This document shows, piece by piece, positions 56,758 to 64,000 of a DNA stretch of 64,000 bases. A program made the position numbers and the translations under genes. The number at the start of each line of letters is the position of its first letter. Within the stretch, counting starts at the first letter, position 1. A model generated the notes under the pieces. It ran no database searches, was not told where the DNA came from, and saw only the letters and a program-made list of their open reading frames with translations. This stretch comes from Pictodentalium vernedei. Lineage: Eukaryota > Mollusca > Scaphopoda > Dentaliida > Dentaliidae. The stretch covers positions 366,681,704 through 366,745,703 of the forward strand of contig CM062297.1 in the NCBI GenBank assembly GCA_031216915.1. Direction: 5' to 3'.

Positions 56758-57243
56758 ATGGGAGAACGAGTGTCTGACCAGTTACCGAAACCTGGATTAG
56801 CGAGGCCGTTCCATGAAGGAGAGTACGTAGAAGAGGTTATTGATCCTTTTAAGTTGAAGATCACCTTCTGCGGCAATGATGTACGAGAAACTCATCGTCG
56901 CGAAAAACAAACGTTCATGTACCATTTGGTTATGACAGCACTTTGTCGCCATAAAGAGCAGCAACAAAGACGATTGACATCCCCACGACTTGTTGCAGGA
57001 ACTGGGGAGAATTGTTGCATCTGTCTAGAGGTCGTTGCGATACAACCAGAGGTGGCGCTTCAGTGTCCCAGGTGTAAGCAGTGTGTTCACGAAGCGTGTG
57101 GTCTGCGGTGGATGGACGAACACCGGGTTTGTCCACATTGTCGTCGAGCTGTTTATTGGCGACCGGCTACTTGTGTCCGTAGTGGTAGTGGTTTCCGCAG
57201 TCCACATACCTCTTTCCGGTTTACACTACCCGAAGAGGTGTAA
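56758..57243 (+). CDS. RING/PHD-type zinc-finger protein in the integrase position, part 2
   Basis: 161 residues from ATG 56758. The C-terminal half has a cross-brace-type pattern C86-x2-C89-x13-C103-x2-C106-x4-H111-x2-C114-x10-C125-x2-C128, with HEACGLRW (111-118) and CPHCRR (125-130), both hallmarks of RING fingers; the C4HC3 order also fits PHD or RING-variant types. The N-terminal half (to ~80) is not recognised. RING fingers commonly act in ubiquitin transfer and PHD fingers read histones, but neither activity can be told here. It is not an integrase zinc domain. Codons and base composition do not stand out from the element. It could be a host or viral gene picked up by the element. Confidence 0.6.
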   Translation: MGERVSDQLPKPGLARPFHEGEYVEEVIDPFKLKITFCGNDVRETHRREKQTFMYHLVMTALCRHKEQQQRRLTSPRLVAGTGENCCICLEVVAIQPEVALQCPRCKQCVHEACGLRWMDEHRVCPHCRRAVYWRPATCVRSGSGFRSPHTSFRFTLPEEV

Positions 57244-57435
57244 TTTGATAGAGGAGGCCGTGCCATGCTAATGTGATACTAATTGTATATATATATATAT
57301 TTTGGGGACGGTGTGTTTCTTTATTGTAGCGTTCCAGACAAGCAGCCATGCACCAGGCAACCTCCGTAATGCAACCTGATGTATAAGGACTCCATACCTC
57401 CTGTACGCTCCATTTCGGCTACTGAATCTTTTGTC
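57244..57435 (+). other. 3' non-coding region of the LTR element
   Basis: Follows the stop of the zinc-finger frame. Contains an (AT)n run at about 57284-57300. No ORF or known domain was seen. A leftward open frame (57268-57627) crosses into the LTR and is treated as chance. Confidence 0.6.
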
Positions 57436-57465
57436 AAGATCAAACTCCCGCTGGGTTTTGATCTT
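57436..57465 (+). other. Perfect 9-bp hairpin next to the polypurine tract
   Basis: AAGATCAAA (57436-57444) and TTTGATCTT (57457-57465) are exact reverse complements around a 12-base loop. The hairpin ends only a few bases before the purine tract, so it may affect RNA structure at the plus-strand primer or 3' end handling. Role unknown. Confidence 0.6.
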
Positions 57466-57466
57466 A

Positions 57467-57481
57467 GATGGGGGAGGTTTA
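57467..57481 (+). promoter_or_regulatory. Polypurine tract
   Basis: GATGGGGGAGGTTTA abuts the TG of the 3' LTR. The GGGGGAGG core would serve as primer for plus-strand DNA synthesis. The position directly before the LTR is as expected. Confidence 0.75.
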
Positions 57482-58743
57482 TGTAGCGAAATGCAGCCTA
57501 CGAGAGGGTTAACAGTCCCTGCGACCGAGGTCGACGAGAGGGTAACCGACCTCGCGACCCAGACATAACTTTTCCATGTTCCATGGGAGTGACAGGCAGG
57601 GAGGGGATGGAGAAATAGAAAATTCATTTTACTTAAAAGTTGTTCGATTCAGTTATTTCTAAAATCTCAGATCTCACAATTAGTGCACAGAAATTCTCGT
57701 TAATAGTCGAACTGCTGTGACCGAGTGCAAATTATAACTTAACTTACTAGAGTACACACATCTGACAAAGCCCTTAAGGAGAATTGACTTTCGAACTTAG
57801 AGTTCACTGCGTGACACGTACGATAAGTATCAGAAGTGGGGAGAACAGTAAACAAAGTACTTTAAACCCAATTGAGAATTAATGAACAGCTGACCATCGC
57901 CGTACGCTAAGGAGATCTCAAGATTGACAGAGACAACACCCTGTAGTCTTAAGTATGAAAACTCTAGAAACGGAATGTTGAAATAGCCTTCAAGTGGGGA
58001 GATCTCTGCAAGCCTGTTACCGGATCATTAATCTCTTGAACATCATCTGGGATGACTTGCCTCCGGAACCATGCTTGTAGAGTGAAGCACGTGATGAAGG
58101 TCACAGGCCTCACCGTATTCACTCATTATCCGCTAAACCTTAAATCAGGATAATTAGCCTATTAGTTGCTCCAGTAGACCCGCCGCGGGTTTCTATTTTT
58201 ACAATATGACGTGTAGGGGTTAAGATGAAAATTCATCACGAGTTGTTTACAACTTCCAAGTCACGCAGCTCTGAATCACGCTGGTCGGGGAAGGATATAA
58301 TCCGCTAACTCGACTGGCAGCAGTCAGTCGCCGCCTGATCTACCAACCGACAGTCACGAGCTCGAACTACAGAGCATGGGCTTTGAGTGAAAAAGCCACA
58401 TAGAATTTATTAGTGAAGTCGCGTCGCGGTTAGGCTAATTGTTAGGTTATGTAGAAGACCTGGTGCATGGGCAGAGAAGCTGAAGACTGAGCGATGATGT
58501 TCCAGCTCAAAGCGCTTGTTGAAATTGTTGTTAGAATGAATAAACATTAATAGAAACTGTGTTGCTGAGTTCCAGTTGTGTTTGTTGACTCTCCAGTTAA
58601 TCGGTAGTGGCAGCCACTTCAAGTAACCATAGTTTGCCACATATACAACACATCGTGCTGCCCTTGTCGTAGAACAAAGGAGCCACCCTTGGAAGACGCC
58701 ATTCGAGTCCTACCACTTAGACGATCCTTAGGGCCGCGTAACA
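57482..58743 (+). repeat. 3' LTR
   Basis: 1262 bp, offset 7032 from the 5' LTR, equal in length and nearly identical. It carries TATAAT at 58296-58301 and AATAAA at 58539-58544, the signal expected to end the element transcript. Confidence 0.97.
58539..58544 (+). terminator. Poly(A) signal in the 3' LTR
   Basis: AATAAA with a GT-rich downstream stretch, matching the 5' LTR copy. This is the copy that would direct 3' end formation of the genomic RNA. Confidence 0.5.
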
Positions 58744-58748
58744 CCAAA
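58744..58748 (+). other. Target site duplication, right copy (CCAAA)
   Basis: Matches 50445-50449. Followed by AAGGGTTCTG of the interrupted satellite monomer. Confidence 0.95.
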
Positions 58749-61700
58749 AAGGGTTCTGTAGTTTTATGCTTTATAGTCTATTATCGGTTTGTGTGATATC
58801 TTGTTAATGAAAGGTCCAATTAGCTCCTTATTCCACAAATAAACAGTAGGAGTCTTGCTGACCACAGTGGTTCAGTGCGGGCCCCCCAAATTTTGCACCC
58901 TTCTGGGTCCACAAAGCGACCCAAAAAAGGATGGGAAATGTTTTTGTTATATGGCCTAATATGAATTTTTCTCGTTGTTCTTTCGTGAATGGGGCAATCT
59001 GCTTGGTATTCTCCAAATCTATAGAAGATGCCTTGGCAAGTATAGTGGTGCTGTGCGGGCCCCCCAAAATATGCACCACTTTTGTTCCATAAGGCTTCGA
59101 AAAAGGGTTTTGTAGTTTTATGCCCTATAGTCTATTATCGGTTTGTGTGAAATCTTATTAACGAAAGGGCCAATTAGCTCCGTATTCCAGAAATAAACAG
59201 TAGGTGTCTTGCCAACCACAGTGGTTCTGTGCGGGCCCCCCAAATTTTGCGCCCTTCTGTGTCCACAAAGCGACCCAATAAAGGAAGGGAAGTGTTTTTG
59301 TTATATGAGCTAATATCAGTTTTTCTCGCTGTTCGTTAGCGAATGGAGCAATCTGCTTGGTATTCTCCAGATTTACAGAAGATGCCTTGGGAAGCAGAGT
59401 GGTGCTCTGCGGGCCCCCCAATATATGCACCGCTTTTGTTCCATAAGGCTCCCAAAAAGGGTTCTAAAGTTTTATGCTTTATTGTCTATTATCGGTTTGT
59501 GTGAAATCTTGTTAACGAAAGGGCCAATTAGCTCGGTATTCCAGAAATAAACAGTAGGTGCCTTGCTGACCACAGTTGTTCTGTGCGGGCCCCCCAAATT
59601 TTGCACCCTTCTGGGTCCCCAAAGCGACCCAAAAAAGGAAGGGAAATGTTTTTCTAAAATGGGCTATTATCAATTTTTTTCGCTGTTCTTTCGCGAATGG
59701 GGCAATCTGCTTGGTATTCTCCAAATTTATAGAAGATGCCTTGGCAAGTATAGTGGTGCTCTGCGGGCCCCCCAAAATATGACCACTTTTGTTCCATAAG
59801 GCTCCCAAAAAGGGTTCTGTAGTTTTATGTTTTGTAGTCTATTATCGGTTTGTGTGAAATCTTGTTAACGAAAGGTCCAATTAGCTCCGTATTCCAGAAA
59901 TAAACAATAGGTGTCTTGCCAACCACAGTGGTTCTGTGCGGGCCCCCCAAATTTTGCGGCCTTCTGGGTCCACAAAGCGACCCAAAAAAGGAAGGGAAGT
60001 GTTTTTGTTATATGAGCTAATATCATTTTTTCTCGCTGTTCGTTAGCGAATGGGGCAATCTGCTTGGTATTCTCCAAATTTACAGAAGATGCCTGGGGAA
60101 GCAGAGTGGTGCTCTGTGGGCCCCCCAATATATGCACCACTTTTGTTCCATAAGGCTCCCAAAAAGGGTTCTGTAGTTTTATGCTTTATAGTCTATTATC
60201 GGTTTGTGTGAAATCTTGTTAATGAAAGGTCCAATTAGCTCCGTATTCCAGAAATAAACAGTAGGTGTCTTGCTGACCACAGTGGTTCAGTGCGGGCCCC
60301 CCAAATTTTGCACCCTTCTGGGTCCACAAAGCGACCCCAAAAAGGATGGGAAATGTTTTTGTTATATGGCCTAATATGAATTTTTCTCGTTGTTCGTTCG
60401 TGAATTGGACAATCTGCTTGGTATTCTCCAAATCTATAGAAGATGCCTTGGCAAGTATAGTGGTGCTGTGCGGGCCTCCCAAAATATGCACCACTTTTGT
60501 TCCGTAAGGCTCCGAAAAAGGGTTTTGTAGTTTTATGCCCTATAGTCTATTATCGGTTTGTGTGAAATCTTGTTAATGAAAGGGTTAATTAGCTCGGTAT
60601 TCCAGAAATAAACAGTAGGTTTCTTGCTAACCAATGTGGTTCTGTGCGCCCCCCCCCCAAATTTTGCGCCCATCTGGGTCCATAAAGCGACCCGAAAAAT
60701 GAAGAGAAGTGTTTTTGTTATATGAGCTAATATTAGTTTTTCTCGCTGTTCGTTAGCGAATGGGGCAATCTGCTTGGTATTCTCCAAATTTACAGAAGAT
60801 TCCTTTGGAAGCAGAGTGGTGCTCTGCCCCCCCCCCCCCCCCCACTCCCAATATATGCACCACTTTTGTTCCATAAGGCTCCCAAAAAGGGTTCTGTACT
60901 TTTATCTTTTATAGTCTGTTATCGATTTGTGTGAAATCTTGTTAAAGAAAGGGCCAATTAGGTCGGTATTCCAGAAATAAACAGTAGGTGTCTTGCTGAC
61001 CACAGTGGTTCTGTGTGGGCCCCCCAAATTTTGCACCCTTCTGGGGTCACAAAGCGACCCAAAAAGGGAAGGGAAATGTTTTTGTTATGTGGGCTTTTAT
61101 CAGTTTTTATGGCTGTTCGTTAGCGAAAGGGGCAATCTGCTTGGTATTCCGCAAATTTACAGAAGATGCATTGGGAAGCATAGTGGTGCTCTGAGGGCCC
61201 CCCAATATATGCACCACTTTTGTTCCATAAGGCTCCCAAAAAGGGTCTGTACTTTTATGCTTTATAGTCTGTTAACGATTTGTGTGAAATCTTGTTAACG
61301 AAAGGGCCAATTAGGTCGGTATTCCAGAAATAAACAGTAGGTGTCATGCTGACCACAGTTTTTCTGTGCGGGCCTCCCAAATTTTGCACCCTTCTGGGTC
61401 CCAAAATCGACCCAAAAAAGGAAGGGAAATGTTTTTCTAAAATGGGCTATTATCAATTTTTCTCGCTGTTCTTTCGCGAATGGGGCAATCTGCTTGGTAT
61501 TCTCCAAATTTATAGAAGATGCCTTGGCAAGTATAGTGGTGCTGTGCGGGCCCCCAAAAATATACACCACTTTTGTTCCATAAGGCTCCCAAAAAGGGTT
61601 CTGTAATTTTATGCTTTATAGTCTATTATCGGTTTGTGTGATATCTTGTTAATGAAAGGTCCAATTAGCTCCGTATTCCACAAATAAACAGTAGGTGTCT

Positions 61701-64000
61701 TGCTGACCACAGTGGTTCTGTGTGGGCCCCCCAAATTTTGCACCCTTCTGGGTGTACAAAGCGACCCAAAAAAGGATGGGAAATGTTTTTGTTATATGGC
61801 CTAATATGAATTTTTCTCGTTGTTCTTTCGTGAATGGGGCAATCTGCTTGGTATTCTCCAAATCTATAGAAGATGCCTTGGCAAGTATAGTGGTGCTGTG
61901 CGGGCCCCCCAAAATATGCACCACTTTTGTTCCATAAGGCTCCGAAAAAGGGTTTTGTAGTTTTATGCCCTATAGTCTATTATCGGTTTGTGTGAAATCT
62001 TGTTAACGAAAGGGCCAATTAGCTCCGTATTCCAGAAATAAACAGTAGGTGTCTTGCCAACCACAGTGGTTCTGTGCGGGCCCCCCAAATTTTGCGTCCT
62101 TCTGTGTCCACAAAGCGACCCAATAAAGGAAGGGAAGTGTTTTTGTTATATGAGCTAATATCAGTTTTTCTCGCTGTTCGTTAGCGAAAGGAGCAATCTG
62201 CTTGGTATTCTCCAAATTTACAGAAGATGCCTTGGGAAGCAGAGTGGTGCTCTGCGGGCCCTCCAATATATGCACCGCTTTTGTTCCATAAGGCTCCCAA
62301 AAAGGGTTCTAAAGTTTTATGCTTTATTGTCTATTATCGGTTTGTGTGAAATCTTGTTAACGAAAGGGCCAATTAGCTCGGTATTCCAGAAATAAACAGT
62401 AGGTGCCTTGCTGACCACAGTTGTTCTGTGCGGGCCCCCCAAATTTTGCACCCTTCTGGGTCCCCAAAGCGACCCAAAAAAAGGAAGGGAAATGTTTTTC
62501 TAAAATGGGCTATTATCAATTTTTCTCGCTGCTCTTTCGCGAATGGGGCAATCTGCTTGGTATTCTCCAAATTTATAGAAGATGCCTTGGCAAGTATAGT
62601 GGTGCTGTGCGGGCCCCCCAAAATATGCACCACTTTTGTTCCATAAGGCTCCCAAAAAGAGTTCTGTAGTTTTATGCTTTATAGTCTATTATCGGTTTGT
62701 GTGAAATCTTGTTAATAAAAGGTCCAATTAGCTCCGTATTCCAGAAATAAACAGTAGGTGTCTTGTTGACCACAGTGGTTCAGTGCGGGCCCCCCAAATT
62801 TTGCACCCTCCTGGGTCCACAAAGCGACCCCAAAAAGGATGGGAAATGTTTTCGTTATATGGCCAAATATGAATTTTTCTCGTTGTGCGTTCGTGAATGG
62901 GACAATCTGCTTGGTATTCTCCAAATCTATAGAAGATGCCTTGGCAAGTATAGTGGTGCTGTGCCGGGCCCCCAAAATATGCTCCACTTTTGTTCCATAA
63001 GGCTCCGAAAAAGGGTTTTGTAGTTTTATGCCCTATAGTCTGTTATCGGTTTGTGTGAAATCTTGTTAATGAAAGGGTTAATTAGCTCGGTATTCCAGAA
63101 ATAAACAGTAGGTGTCTTGCTAACCACAGTGGTTCTGTGCGGGCCCCCCAAATTTTGCGCCCTTCTGGGTCCATAAAGCGACCCAAAAAATGAAGAGAAG
63201 TGTTTTTGTTATATGAGCTAATATTAGTTTTTCTCGCTGTTCGTTAGCGAATGGGGCAATCTGCTTGGTATTCTCCATATTTACAGAAGATTCCTTTGGA
63301 AGCAGAGTGGTTCTCTGCGGGCCCCCCAAAATATGCACCACTTTTGTTCCATAAGGCTCCGGAAAAGGGTTTTGTAGTTTTATGCCCTATAGTCTATTAT
63401 CGGTTTGTGTGAAATCTTGTTAACGAAAGGGCCAATTAGCTCGGTATTCCAGAAAAAAACAGTAGGTGCCTTGCTGACCACAGTTGTTCTGTGCGGGCCC
63501 CCCAAATTTTGCACCCTTCTGGGTCCCCAAAGCGACCCAAAAAAGGAAGGGAAATGTTTTTCTAACATGGGCTATTATCAATTTTTCTCGCTGCTCTTTC
63601 GCGAATGGGGCAATCTGCTTGGTATTCTCCAAATTTATAGAAGGTGCCTTGGGAAGCAGAGTGGTGCTCTGCGGCCCCCCCCCCCCAAAAAAAAAAATAT
63701 GCACCACTTTTGTTCCATAAGGCTCCCAAAAAGGGTTCTGTAGTTTTATGCTTTGTAGTCTATTATCAGTTTGTGTGAAATCTTGTTAACGAAAGGGCCA
63801 ATTAGCTCGGTATTCCAGAAATAAACAGTAGGTGTCTTGCTGACCACAGTGGTTCTGTGCGGGCCCCCCGAATTTTGCACCCTTCTGGGTCCCCAAAGCG
63901 ACCCAAAAAAGGAAGGGAAATGTTTTTCTAAAATGGGTTATTATCAATTTTTCTCGCTGTTCTTTCACAAATGGGGCAATCTGCTTGGTATTCTCCAAAT
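58744..64000 (-). repeat. Satellite array 5 (- orientation) with higher-order repeat
   Basis: About 15 monomers reading leftward to the window edge. Monomer types recur with a period of 2845-2846 bp (eight monomers): 58828 matches 61649 and 59158 matches 62003. Across the LTR element, 48720 matches 59865 and 49074 matches 60219 at an offset of 11145, which becomes 2846 after subtracting the 8299 bp of element plus target duplication. In the last copy one monomer (the type at 59865-60140) is missing. C runs of 17 and 12 occur at 60827-60843 and 63675-63686. Confidence 0.93.

Larger units (their letters stand above)
50450..58743 (+). mobile_element. Young Ty3/gypsy-type LTR retrotransposon lacking integrase
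   Basis: 8294 bp with TG...CA LTRs of 1262 bp each, leader, gag, protease ORF, RT-RNase H ORF, an unrecognised frame with a RING/PHD-type finger where integrase should be, a 3' hairpin and a purine tract. LTRs show four differences by eye, so insertion is recent. Without integrase in its own coding region it must have been inserted by an enzyme from another element, or integrase was lost in a source copy that spreads in trans. It lies in the same + orientation throughout and does not resemble the Gmr1-like wrecks. Confidence 0.95.

Noticed and set aside
56362-57243. Integrase in a shifted frame
   Set aside because: No HHCC, D-D-35-E or C-terminal integrase motifs in any frame of this stretch; the cysteine pattern is that of a RING/PHD finger.
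57268-57627. 119-codon open frame on the - strand across the 3' end of the LTR element
   Set aside because: Crosses the LTR border and overlaps the purine tract and hairpin; the 5' LTR part appears again at 50293-50595 joined to unrelated satellite. A chance frame.
1-64000. The mirror layout as an assembly or palindromic-read artefact
   Set aside because: Arms differ by substitutions, indels, homopolymer lengths, private stops and about five monomers, and only one arm has the LTR element. Still worth confirming with long reads.

Overview
This window reads as repeat-dominated, non-genic DNA from an animal nuclear genome. No cellular gene, tRNA gene, rRNA or CRISPR array could be supported. 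The evidence for an animal is two metazoan-type Ty3/gypsy elements, a tRNA-derived SINE-like relic and very long satellite arrays. An arthropod host is hinted at only by an initiator-like TCAGTC placed 30 bases after a TATA box in an LTR. The species cannot be told from the sequence.

Four kinds of DNA make up the window. (1) A satellite with a ~354-bp monomer fills about two thirds of it. The monomer is itself a diverged dimer of two ~177-bp halves. Arrays read + at 382-11281, - at 17290-26893, + at 27218-38620, - at 44640-50449 and - at 58744-64000. (2) A ~6-kb non-satellite core occurs twice in opposite orientation (11282-17290 + and 38621-44640 -). It carries the wreck of a Gmr1-like gypsy element: SCAN-like gag capsid, one zinc knuckle, protease-region remnant, and integrase lying BEFORE reverse transcriptase. 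(3) A ~320-bp non-satellite end module stands at 78-395 and, inverted, at 26893-27217, next to (TA)n junctions. (4) One young LTR retrotransposon at 50450-58743 is nested in the satellite.

The layout is mirror-like: end module / satellite + / core + / satellite - / end module, then satellite + / core - / satellite -. The two cores are inverted copies about an axis near 27.95 kb. Each core sits between arrays that point toward it, so one ~27-kb block looks like a giant foldback-type element with inverted terminal repeats made of satellite. The second block is its inverted neighbour. The arms differ by point changes, indels and monomer number, which argues against a simple assembly mirror artefact.

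The nested LTR element has two 1262-bp LTRs (four differences by eye), a 5-bp target duplication (CCAAA), gag with coiled coil and two CCHC knuckles, a protease ORF in the -1 frame preceded by a U UUA AAC slippery heptamer, and an RT-RNase H ORF starting at a TAATG overlap. There is no integrase. The pol frame stops in the linker before it, and the space holds an unrecognised reading frame interrupted by one TAG whose second part encodes a RING/PHD-type zinc finger. This replacement, in a recently inserted copy, is the most unusual coding feature. Removing the element restores a satellite higher-order repeat of ~2846 bp (eight monomers).
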